Source: Allomyces macrogynus ATCC 38327 (taxonomy: Eukaryota; Blastocladiomycota; Blastocladiomycetes; Blastocladiales; Blastocladiaceae). From it: a stretch of 64,000 nucleotides of DNA. Shown one piece after another: positions 11,145 to 20,871 of the stretch; position 1 is the stretch's first letter; every line of letters starts with the position of its first letter. The translations under genes were made by a program, and so were the position numbers. The stretch is from assembly GCA_000151295.1 (NCBI GenBank), contig GG745331.1:409483-473482 (forward strand). Reading direction: 5' to 3'. Under the pieces are notes generated by a model that saw only the letters and a list, made by a program, of their open reading frames with translations, had not been told where the DNA came from and made no database searches.

Positions 11145-13295
11145 ATGCTGTCGGCTAGTACGCCGTCCGAGCCCGCGCATGCTGGCTGCCGTGACCCCGC
11201 CGCCACCCAAGTGGTCGCCATGCCGGCGCAGGCGCGCGGCCACGACCATGCCGCGACCACGTCGGATTTGACGCCTGCTTCTGCCGGAACCCGCGATCAA
11301 TCCGGGTCGCCGCACTCGTCGAGCCATGCCGGTTCCGCTGCCGACACCGATCCGGCGCAGCTCCTGGCGGCCATGACGCTCCGCGACCCGACCAACGGCG
11401 CTGACATGACGGCGAGCACGGCGACAACGTCGGGAGGCGTTGTCCCCTCCAATACCATGGCGCCGCAGGTGGCCGCGACCGAGGAGCCGCGCCAGCACCG
11501 GTCGATCTGGGTCGGCAACATTAGCGACAAGGCGACGCGCGATGATCTGGTCCAATTTTTCTCGCCGTTTCCCGGCTACGTGGTACGTTGTGATCATGGT
11601 CGTCGTGGCGACTTTTTACATTGTGATCACCGACTTGAAACTGATAGGAGACTGGTGCGTCTAGAACCTCTACTATATGAAGAATACCCGGTCCGCGTTT
11701 GTCAACTTGGCCACGGACGAGGCCGTCGAAGAGGCCGCGCTGCATTTCCACGGCCAAATGTTTCGCGGGTCGCGCTTGATTTGCCGCTCGCGGTTGCAAA
11801 AGGTACGACTTCTGTTGCTCTCTGATCCGACGCGTTCTCTCTTGCCGTTGTCGACGCAGTTATCCTGACCCCTGGTTCGCTTGCCCACGTAGATACCCGT
11901 CCAGACGGTCCAGCCTGCGACTATTTACCCCGACCCGATGATGAGCGCGGCGCCGCCCATCATGTTTGGTACGTACATTCCCGGGTGTTTCCTCTTGCAA
12001 GCGATCTTTCGTTGGTCTGGATCTGATACCACCGTTGTTTCGTGATCCAGCGACGCATCCGCCCCAGTGGCTCTTTTTCGCGCCGCCGACCTACCCGTTC
12101 GTCCCGCACCCGGCCGCGTCGGACCCCAGCACCGCTTCAGGCACGCGCCCGAACACGGCGAGTAGCGGCACACCCACGACCCCGCCGAACCCGGGGTACA
12201 TGGCCGCACCTCCGGGTGCATACTACGGGTACCCGCCGCCCACGGGTCCGCCCCCTCCCGCGATCGGCATGGGGATCATGATGCCGCCGCCCGGTCCCGG
12301 TGCGCCATCTAACGCGGCGGCGTCGCAAGGCACCATGTCGGTCCCCTCGTCGCCGATTCCAATGCCGCAGACCGCGCCGTTCCCGTACGGCGCGAGTCCC
12401 GTGATGATGCCCGCGGGCGATCCGCGGTACGCGGGGGCCCCGGGGCCGCGCGCGACGCCGCCGTCGCCGATGCCCGGTGCGGCACCGGCGCCTGTGAACC
12501 GGTACTTTATCATGAAGAGTTTGTCCCTCGACGATCTCGAGTTGTCGCTGCGGCACCGGCTGTGGTCGCCGCAGTTGCATTTGGAGGGGACGCTCGACCA
12601 GGCGTTCAAGGTAAGTTATGCTTCGAGACCGTGCATTGCTGGTGGTTGGGGGTGGATGGCTTACGTGCGGGTGCGTGCGCGAGTAGATGTCGGACAACGT
12701 CTACCTGATCTTTAGCGTCAACAAGTCGGGCGAGTTTTTCGGGTTTGCGCGGTACGTGGCACCTCCTGAACTCGTTTCTCGCCCAGTCTTTGCGCTTTCC
12801 GAACCTGACCTTCTCCACCTCGCTTCGCCCAGCATGATGTCGCCCATTTCGCAGCGCCAAGGTCCGCCGCTCCGGTGGTCGATTCAAGAGGGCGCGCGCA
12901 AGAACGCGCTCGGCGGCGTGTTTGCGCTCGAGTGGGTCGTTTTGCAGCGCCTGCCTTTCTCGCACGTGCGTCACCTGCAGAACCCCTGGAACGCCGGCAA
13001 GGAAGTCAAGGTCTCGCGCGATGGAACCGAGCTCGAGCCGCGCATTGGTTACTCGCTGATTCTCGAGTTTTACCGGTTCCACGAGGCGCAAGTCGCGCTC
13101 ATGATGCAGGGCAACCCAGCACAGTACCCGCTGCCAAAGTACGTTGCGGTGAGCAGCGTTATGTCCGACCTGATTGCTGGACTCACGAGTTTTGTTTTGA
13201 TTAGGCGCTTCACGCCCTACCTCCAGTTCCCGTACCCGGGTGGTGCACGCCCGCGCGGGTACCTGGACGTGGCCAAGGTGCCTGCCACGCATTAG
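11145..13295 (+). CDS. RRM plus YTH domain RNA-binding protein (m6A reader)
   Basis: 557-residue protein from seven exons (11145-11582, 11665-11802, 11893-11968, 12051-12610, 12687-12751, 12833-13138, 13205-13295). After a Ser/Thr/Ala-rich leader, an RRM spans about residues 119-190. Its RNP2-like strand is SIWVGNIS and its RNP1-like strand is TRSAFVNLATDEAV. A Pro/Gly/Met-rich linker leads to a YTH domain at about 367-520. YTH landmarks: RYFIMKSLSLDDLELSL, RLWSP, VYLIFSVNKSGEFFGFAR, NALGGVFALEWVVLQRLPF, LQNPWNAGKEVKVSRDG. The Trp of RLWSP and the Trp of ALEWV match two aromatic-cage residues that hold N6-methyladenosine in YTHDC1. It probably binds methylated mRNA and affects its stability or meiotic regulation, as other fungal YTH proteins do; that role is inferred. 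All splice phases check. Confidence 0.9.
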
Positions 13296-14094
13296 GCGCC
13301 CGACGACAACGACGGTGTGCGCGCTCGCGTGCCTCTCTTCTTTTCTCCCGTCTGCTCGAACTGACGGCAACGCTGCTCGCACATCACCCCCTCCACGACC
13401 CTGTCGCGTTGCCCATGGATCTCTTGACCGCTCCTTTTCCTCTCTTTTTCCCCATTTTGCCAGAACCACCCGTCAATCTTTCCCCCATCATTTTGATTCG
13501 ACGTTCTGCTCTGCCATTTTCCCCCATTTTTTGGGCTTTTTGAACTTGTATGTCGTTTGCTCGTTGCTGCCTTCCTTACCTTGCCTTGCCTTCCGCTTTC
13601 CCTTTTCGACCGGGTTCCGCCCAATGTTCTGTTCTTTCGCTTACCCTCCCCCCGCTCCCCCACCACCATGTCGCCGCAGTCCTTTCGTCGTATGATTGGA
13701 CCTGCGGTGGCACGATACCCCCCCATTGCCGATGACCGATTCTTTTCCGCCACCCCTTCAAGTCACCCCCCTTTATCGTGCTCGACCAGCCGTGCGTGCT
13801 GTCGTTTGTTCGCTCCATTTTTTTTTTCGCTTGCGCTTTTCCAAAATATTAATGCTCTTTTTCGTTGTCTTGGGTTATCGCGGCGCGACGACCGCCGCGC
13901 TGGCACTCGCGCTGTCCGCGGTGGAGCTGGGCACACGGCCGGCGGGTGTGTCGGGCACGACGTGGCTCATGAGGTGGAGGTTGAGCTTGCGCAACGAGAC
14001 TCGCGCGGGCAGCGCCGATGGACCGATGTTGCACACGGGTGAGCGCGCATCGCAAACGACGGATTCATATGCGGGGCCGATCGCGTACCCTCGG
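13296..14094. other. 3' region between converging genes
   Basis: Pyrimidine-rich downstream sequence of the RRM-YTH gene running into the 3' flank of RIT1 on the opposite strand. No gene is supported; short open frames look random. Confidence 0.55.
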
Positions 14095-14194
14095 ATGGTG
14101 TTCAGTGACAAACAGGAGCGCAGCACGCACGTCGTCCTTGGACAATGGTGTTCAGCGACAGACAGGAGCGCAGCAAGCACGTCGTCCTAGGACA
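14095..14194. repeat. Two-copy 50-bp tandem repeat at the RIT1 3' end
   Basis: Unit 1 (14095-14144) and unit 2 (14145-14194) both begin ATGGTGTTCAG and contain ACAGGAGCGCAGCA, differing at only a few positions. The right edge overlaps the predicted stop of the RIT1 reading frame (14187-14189), so the duplication may have altered that gene's end. Confidence 0.9.
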
Positions 14195-15705
14195 CGTCTT
14201 CATCCACGCCCGCCGCACCTGTCAGCTCGCGAACCAACTCCCTCCTCTGCAATCGGCGACCGCGCGTACCTCGGCTCTCGACCCTGTCTGCCGGCACCAT
14301 CAGCGCGCGATTAAACCGCACCAGTAATAGCAGCGCGACCGTGACGCTCCGATCCATCCCCTGGTTACAGTGCACCAGCACCCTCGCCCCCTCCTTCCCC
14401 ACCACATTCTTTGCAAGCCACGCCTCGACCACGGGAAACGCCGCCAACAACAGATCCTGCCCCTTTTTCCCTTCGTGCACGTTCAAATTCAGGTACTGCT
14501 TGGCGCCGGATCGTACGCGTCCTCGGCGTTCGTGCAGTTAATCACGTGCGTGAACTCGACCCAAGGGCGGCGTGCGCTACCGCGCGTGCCGATCCACAGC
14601 GGGGTGCCGGGCAGGTGGCTCGCGTGGCCGGTGCGGTGCGTGGAGGGGTCGGGGTGGCGCGCGTCGCACGCGTCGGCGGATTCGAGGAAGGCGGCGCGGT
14701 TCGACCAGAAGAGTTCTGGGGCGAGGCCCTGTGGGGGCAGAGAAGAGTGAGAAATGTCAGCACTTACGCAAGAAAGATGTGAGGACATCAAACGGTCGTA
14801 CCTGCGCCCAATTCTTCTCGTCATCCGCGGCACCCTGAATATACACGTAATTGTCGCCGCGGTACCCGTCGCTCTCCTCGACGACGCGCGACACGCACAC
14901 GCAATAGACTGGAATGAACTCCAGTTCGCTCGGATCCGGCCGGTCGAGCGACGTCGACGACGGCGAGATCCAGAGCAGGCGGAGCGGTTTGGTCGGGCGT
15001 GCGGGGAGTTTGATTTTCGCGGCGCGCAAGCGCGGGAGGATCGCGGTCGCCAAGTGTGCGGCCATGGCTGCGTTCTCGGACGCGCTCACCTGCGACGGCA
15101 GCGTGCACAGACCGAGCGGGAGATTGAGCAGGGCGCTCATGGCCGCGCACCAGAGCGGGACGGTGCGCGTGAGCGCGTCGGGGAAGCGTTTGCCGCGGCG
15201 CGTCGAGTCGATGATGATGAGGCTTTTGAAATGGCGTTAGCGATGGGTGGAGAGTGTGTAAGGACGGCAACGGAAGGACTTACCCTTGGTGGTTGTCGAG
15301 AATTTTGAGCAGGTGCAGGTTCAGCTGGCACATCGGTAGGTCCCATTTCCCGGAGTGGCCGTCGGTCGACTTGAGGTAGCACGTGTCGTGCGTGAGGTCC
15401 GGTGGAGAGTACCACCGACCACAGCGCAGGTTGGCGACGGCGGGTAGCTTGAGCTGGTCGGCAACGTGCGCGACAAACTTGGCGTCTTCGTCGATGGACC
15501 GTAAAATGCGGTAGCTGCAGGAGTCGACCGACCGACGTTTAGATTTGGCCAACGTCGTGCTTGCATTGATCCGAACAGTCGTCACGATTGGTGTGTATGG
15601 CGCTTTAGTCGTCGCGTCGTTTGCGAGGTGTTGTCGAGGTGACCACGGCCAGCTCAACGTGGCCAGTGGTCTGCAGCGTCCCGTGCTGGATTTGCTGTCA
15701 GCCAT
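14187..15705 (-). CDS. RIT1: Initiator tRNA 2'-O-ribosyl phosphate transferase (Rit1)
   Basis: Rit1 adds 2'-O-ribosyl phosphate to A64 of initiator tRNA-Met, which keeps it out of elongation. Exons: 15705-15284, 15222-14802, 14728 to about 14187. Family blocks are clear: SIDEDAKFVAHVADQL, ANLRCGRWYSPPD, CYLKSTDGHSGKWDL, LIIIDSTRRGKRFPDAL, VPLWCAAM, NYVYIQGAADDEKNWAQ, GLAPELFW. The C-terminal phosphatase-like domain keeps VHCNQGMDRSVTVAL, an intact CX5R loop. Between HVINCTNAEDAYDP and KQYLNLNVHEGKKGQ the frame shifts at about 14505-14530. A 47-nt intron would restore it but would remove conserved sequence, so a one-base indel is likelier. The start at 15705 is uncertain (low-complexity leader), and the C-terminus overlaps a 50-bp tandem repeat. 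Confidence 0.85.
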
Positions 15706-16142
15706 GGATTGCAGCAGCTGCAGGCAGACGAAGATCACGTCGCGTCGTCGTCAATCAGGCCGCGCTGGTCGCAGGGAGACAGAGCGGTGGTGGGGGGCAA
15801 GGGAGGCATTTCGCGCACGTGCGAATCGACGCGGGTTCGCCTCTTAACGACAGTTTTGTCTCCCCGTGCAACCACCCAGCTGGGGAACGTTCGCAAGGCC
15901 CCAACTGGCAGAACCGCTCCTGCGCCGCGCCCGACGTTGCTGAAATCCCGTCGTCGGCTCGGCTTTCGGCAACGACGCTGTGGCAGATCGAGCCGAAGGG
16001 GCCGACGAGCGCGTACGGCTGGAAAGGGTCCACACCCTCACCCATTTTTCTCCTCGCCGTCGACAACCGCAAGGCGCAACCACGACGCGACCGCTCCAAC
16101 CACAACTGCTGCAATTTTCCACGACAGCCAACAACCACGACG
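15706..16142. other. Divergent promoter region RIT1 / TMEM135-like
   Basis: About 440 bp between the RIT1 start (-) and the TMEM135-like start (+). The plus frame is open here without a stop, but it has no recognisable domain and looks like leader sequence. No clear TATA box was seen. Confidence 0.5.
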
Positions 16143-17802
16143 ATGAGCACCGACGACGTGCCGACCATGGTGACGCCGCCGCCGTCCGGCGAGAGATCCG
16201 TGAACGCGAGCCGGCCCACGTCGCCCGGGAGCAATGCCGCAGCCGCAACCCCACCCGCACGCGTCGACACGCACGCGAGCGCGACTGCCGTCGCTGAGGA
16301 TCACGACACGCCCACGCCGCGCCCTAGCCCGCCCGAGTCACCTAAGGATCGCAGTCTCGCGCACGACCGCAGTCTTGGCAAGAATGCGCTGCGTCGGTTG
16401 CGACCCGAGACGATTATTCGTCGAACGCTGCGCGCCTTTTTGCTCGCGTTTGGCGTCAAGTCGGGGATCGCGTTGCTGCTCAAGCTGTTTGCATTGGCAC
16501 GGGGCAAGGGCAAAAAGTACGATTTGCTTGGACTGGTCGTGCTGGTGTATTTTGCGATTCTCACCGACAGTGTGTCACTGAATAGGTCATTTTTCAGGTC
16601 GATTCTCGAAGTCACGGTGCTCAACCGCGACGCTGGCCGATTTGGCCTCCTCTTTGGCCTGTTCACGTTCCTGTTTCACACGACGGTGCGCGGTATTCAC
16701 GCGATCCCGGAACTGAGCAAGCAGCCGCGGCGCGTGCAGGGCATGATCGCCGGTGCCGTCGCCGGGCTGGCGGTCCTCGTTGAGACCAAGGGCAACCGGC
16801 TCATGTTTGCGCAGCAGCTGTCGATGCGCGCGCTGCAGGCCGGGTACAATTCGCTCAAGTACCACAACCTGTTCCACTTCCCGTTTGGCGACTCGCTGCT
16901 CTTTATTGCGAGCTGCGCGCAGATCCTGTTCTCTTACATTTTCTACCCGGACACGCTGCCCAAGGAATTCTACGCGTTCATGATCAAAATGGCGCAGATC
17001 CCTCCAAACGTGCTCGGCGCGAACCGCATCGTGTGCCGCGCCGAGGAGACGGGTGGGATCGATCTGCCGGGATTGCTCGCGTGGGCCGCAAAACGCAAGT
17101 CGACGACGCCTGAAAACTTGGCGGCGATTGCCGCGTCGCCCGCGCACTTGGACATGCTCCCGTGTTGCTTCTTGCACCCGCACTCGAACAGCTGCTCGTG
17201 GTACTGCGGGTCGCTCGCCAAGAACGTGTTCACCAGCATTTTCCCCGTCTACTTGACGCTGCACGTTATGCCAACGCTGATTTTCCGTGGGCGGTCGGTG
17301 CTGTCAAAGTGCGTTCCCCTCCCTCCCCTCTTTCTCGTGCTGAACACAACTACTCACGACGCGTTTCGCTCTCCACCATTCTAGCCCGACCTCGTTTGCC
17401 TCGCGCGCCATGTTCAACACGGTCCGGTCCTCAGTCTTCCTCGCCGTCTTTATCAGCGGGTACCAAATCCAGACATGTTTCCACCGCCTGCTCTTCAAGC
17501 TCGGCGCGATCAAGCAGGACCACCGTCTGTGGTACGGGTGGTTTGGGCTCGTCACAGCCTTCTCGATCCTAATTGAGGACAAGAAGCGGCGGTCCGAGCT
17601 CGGCATGTATGTCGCGCCCAAGGCCATCCACTCGCTCTACCAGATCATGACCAGGCACAAGCGGTGGTTCCCGGCGGTGCCGTTTGTCGATGTCGCGCTT
17701 GTCTGTGCGGCGACCGGGTGCCTGAGTTCGTTCTACGTGACGGGCCAGGCCGAGCACTTGTCGCCGCTCGTGAAACGCATTTTGCCCCGGTTCGTGCACT
17801 GA
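16143..17802 (+). CDS. TMEM135-like multispan membrane protein
   Basis: TMEM135 proteins are Tim17-related membrane proteins of mitochondria and peroxisomes, implicated in organelle dynamics and lipid homeostasis. Two exons (16143-17308, 17385-17802) give 527 residues. A disordered Pro/Ser leader of about 75 residues precedes the membrane domain. Hydrophobic segments include SGIALLLKLFALA, YDLLGLVVLVYFAILT, FGLLFGLFTFLFHTTV, MIAGAVAGLAVLV and SLLFIASCAQILFSYIFY. The diagnostic Cys-rich block is CCFLHPHSNSCSWYCGS followed by FPVYLTLHVMPTLIF, matching the TMEM135 pattern of CxxxHP, a Cys pair and PVYxxL. The second half ends with DKKRRSELGMYVAPKAIHSLY. The start has A at -3; a longer upstream open frame exists without support. 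The family call is good; the subcellular site is inferred. Confidence 0.85.
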
Positions 17803-17889
17803 GCCGGTGTGCGTGGCCAGCGGGCCTGGCCGAGCCGATGCGAGGTGGTTTGTGGTCGGGGAGGGGGGGGGGGCGTTCAAATGTAGATA

Positions 17890-18087
17890 TTGTTTCTTGC
17901 GCATCTTTTGGGAGCCGAGGAGCTGTGCGCCAAGTACGAGAAGGACCACGACGATTACGGCTCGATCATGCCCAAGGCATTGGCCGACCGATTGGCCGAG
18001 GCGCTCGCCGAGGACCTGCACGAGCGTGTGCGCCGCGACCTGTGGGGCTACGCGCCCAACGAGGCCTTGACGGGCGTGCTGCCCGCG
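17890..18087 (+). pseudogene. Relic of the methionine synthase (MetH) activation domain
   Basis: A short open stretch encodes [20 protein letters not shown], then [21 protein letters not shown]. This is the highly conserved start of the AdoMet-binding activation domain of cobalamin-dependent methionine synthase ([26 protein letters not shown]). The match begins abruptly just after an in-frame TAG and an 11-G run, and fades after about 65 codons. The downstream hallmark RPAPGYPACPDHTEK is absent in all frames I read. No upstream catalytic domains are present. A transposed exon or decayed gene remnant is the best reading. An unrecognised upstream exon making a small real protein is less likely. 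Confidence 0.7.
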
Positions 18088-18997
18088 GGTGGACAGCAGG
18101 TTTATAGACGAGAACCCCTGTCGACGGCCAGGAGAGGAGCACCTCAACGACGGTCGCGCTGAACCATTGCATGGCCACGAGCACTGTCGATCCACAGGAA
18201 AGGAAGGAGGCCGTCAACCAACACATCCGCTCAGCCTGGATGCGCCCGGGCGAGAAGCACTTGCGCGTCAAACCGATCTGCGGACTCCGCACCAATGTGC
18301 GGGTCGAGCGGGGTTGAATGACGCCGCGACGTGGGCGACCGCGACCACACCAGCACACGCGCGCGCGCACCGTGACGGCGCGCGACGTTCCGATGCTTCC
18401 CGTTTGCGTGGCCACACTCTCTTGCAAGAAACGGCGTTTTGTGATGGGAGTTTCGTCCGCGCTCACCTGCGCGCGACTGGCCCATTACCGACCAGCGCCA
18501 CTCTCACCTTTGAATTGCGGCTGACCGCTGCAGAAAATAAATCAACAACACGACCTTGATCTTCTCCACCGTGCAAGGTAACACATCAGCATGGCATTTA
18601 TGTCGTGAAGACTTGGTGCGCGCACGGCCGGCGACAGAAGATCCGGACGCGGGAACCGACGACGAAAATCAAGTCCCAACCACTTCGTTCTTGCAGAATA
18701 CAACCGCCAAGATGTCCCTCTTTTTCTCCACCAGACGCGGGCACACCACGCAACAGCAAATGGCGCGCAGCCAGCGAGCATCGACGTGACTGGAACAAGC
18801 AAAGGGATTCAATTAATCACTCCAGACGCAAACAGCAGCAACAAGAGAAGGTCGGCAATGAAGACGTATTATTCAAAGAGGAACGATTTCGCAAACACAT
18901 GCAACACATAGTGAGAAAATAATAAAGGGGAGAATAGGGGCACTATGGGGGAAACGGCGACCGACTAAACCGGTCACCAACGACAATCGCAAACACC
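18088..18997. other. Intergenic, no supported gene
   Basis: No domain-bearing frame or convincing splice structure. The right end is AT-richer and includes AATAA-type motifs near 18915-18925. It borders the 3' end of the repeat-protein gene on the minus strand. Confidence 0.55.
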
Positions 18998-20781
18998 TTA
19001 GCAGAACGAGACCGGGTGGGCGACCGTGGCCGAGTGCACATCGACCGACTGGTACTGGCCCTGAGCCTGCGTCGCCGAGACGTTGGCGCCCGACGCGTCA
19101 ATCGTCTGGAACTGGCCCTGGGCCTGCGTCGCCGAAACGTTGGCGCCCGATGCGTCAACCGACTGCGACTGGAACTGCGCCTGCTGCGCGAACACATCGG
19201 CGTGGCCGTTGCCCGCGACCGAAACGTCCTGCGACTGGAGCTGCGCCTGCTGCGCGAACACGTCGGCGTGGCCGTTGCCCGCGACCGAGACATCCTGCGA
19301 CTGGAACTGCGCCTGCTGAGCGAAGACATCGGTGTGGCCGTTGCCCGAGGCCGAGACGGTCTGGCCTTGGAGCTGCGCCTGCTGCGCGAACACATCAGCG
19401 TGGCCGTGAGCCGACGCGCCAACCGACTGCGTCTGCGCCTGGAACTGCTGCGCGAGCGCGTCGAAACCGTGGCCGAACGCCGACGAGATGTCAATGTGCT
19501 GGCCCTGGAACTGTGCCTGGAGCGCCGAAATGTCGAAACCGTGACCCGCGAACCACGAGCCGTCAGCGTGCTGGGCGGCGCCCTGGTGAGCGACAACGTA
19601 CGAGCCGTCGTCGTGGCAGTGGCCGTGCGCGTGCGACGAGACCTCGACCGTCTGCTGCTGGGCCTGGCCCTGAGCGACCGAGACCGACGAAGAGCCGTGG
19701 CCGGCGGCGGCGGTCGAGATATCGGCCGACTGGTACTGGCCCTGCGCCTGGGCAACGTTCACCGACGACGAACCGGCAGCCGAAGCCTCAGCGTGCTGGA
19801 ACTGAGCCTGGCCCTGCGCGACCGTCACGTTGGCGCCATCGTGGCAGCCAGCGGCCGACGACGAGACCTCAACAGTCTGCTGCTGGGCCTGGCCCTGCTG
19901 GACCGAGACGTTGGCGCCGCCATGGCAGCCAGCGGCCGACGAGGCGTCGAGCGACTGGTACTGGCCCTGCGCCTGCGAGACCGAGACGTTGCCCGAGGCG
20001 TCGATCGTCTGGTACTGGAACTGGCCCTGCTGCGCCGAAACGTTGCCCGAGGCATCGATCGACTGGTACTGGCCCTGCGCCTGCGTCGCCGAGACCGACG
20101 CGTTGCCGTGGTGGCCGGCGGCCGAGGCGTTGACCTCCTGGTACTGCAGCTGGCCTTGCGTAGCCGACGCCGACGCGCCGTGACCCGCCGTGGCGGTGGC
20201 CTCCTGGCCCTGGAGCTGCGCCTGCGTGGCCGAGACCGAGGTGGCACCGTGGCCCGTGGTCGAGGCGCTGACGTTCTGCGCCTGCAGCTGCGCCTGCGTC
20301 GCCGAAACACCCGCGCCAGTGGCCTCAACGTGCTGGAGCTGGCCCTGGAGCTGCTGGGCCGAGACCTCGGTGGTCGCGGGCACGGCGTGCGCGTGACCAG
20401 CCTCGGTGTGGTGACCGGCCTCGGTGTGGTTGCCGCCTTCGGTGTGGTTGCCGGCCTCGTTGGGCTAGTGAGGAGTGATCAAAAAGTGATCGTGCATAAG
20501 TTTTGGATGCACCAATCGGCTCGAGTCGCCGAAAACGCGCTAGCGAACAGCAAATGGAGCACGCACCGCGGTCATGTTCAGGATGTGCATGTCGGGGTTG
20601 CCCTCAGCCTCACCACCCTCAGTGGTGTTGGGCGTGTTCTCGACCGCGGGGGGCGCGATCTCGGGGGCGTTCTCGGTAACGGGGAGGACGGGGGCCGACT
20701 AGATTGGGAAAAATGAATCGAAATCAGTTTTGGTTCGAATGTTGTTAAGGGCGCGCGGTCGATGTCGAGCACGCATACCAT
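18998..20781 (-). CDS. Gln/Ala/Ser-rich tandem-repeat protein (novel, structural?)
   Basis: 533-residue protein unlike any family I recognise. Exon 1 is the ATG alone (20781-20779). An 80-nt intron follows immediately, then exon 2 (20698-20567) and exon 3 (20464-18998). All junctions are phase 0. Residues 1-70 are acidic and polar, with a GNHTEGG/GHHTEAG repeat. From about residue 70 to the end, imperfect 19-22-residue units recur, for example NVSATQAQGQFQTIDASG and DVFAQQAQFQSQDVSVAGNG. Each unit has an alternating x-Q-x-Q strand-like core and a small-residue turn (DASG, AGNG). His/Cys-containing linkers (AGCHGG, HGHCHDDG) interrupt. There is no signal peptide or membrane segment. The pattern suggests a beta-solenoid or amyloid-like assembly; this is inference. 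A consensus TATA box lies 83 nt upstream of the ATG. Confidence 0.8.
19020..20370 (-). repeat. Coding minisatellite of 57-66-nt units
   Basis: DNA-level tandem repeats underlie the Gln-rich protein. Around 19080-19340 nearly identical units of about 57 and 66 nt repeat, such as the GCGAACACATCGGCGTGGCC/GCGAACACGTCGGCGTGGCC pairs. Such arrays expand and contract easily. Confidence 0.85.
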
Positions 20782-20863
20782 GTTGGAAGAGTGGTGGTGG
20801 CGGTGGGGGGGAGTGATGAGACTCGAGAGCCGGATGTTGATTGAGAGCGGTGGGCGAGGGCCG

Positions 20864-20871
20864 CTTATATA
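20864..20871 (-). promoter_or_regulatory. TATA box of the repeat-protein gene
   Basis: TATATAAG on the minus strand (complement of CTTATATA), 83 nt upstream of the ATG at 20781. This spacing suits a short leader. A consensus TATA suggests a strongly or conditionally expressed gene. Confidence 0.75.

Noticed and set aside
10257..11271. Open frames spanning the run of N
   Set aside because: Artefacts of translating unknown bases.
15621..16142. N-terminal extension of the TMEM135-like protein
   Set aside because: The frame is open but low in conserved content, crosses the divergent promoter with RIT1, and a well-placed Met exists at 16143.
19020..20370. CRISPR-like or satellite array
   Set aside because: The repeats are in frame within one long coding exon, with varying unit length and no spacer structure. 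The genome is also eukaryotic.
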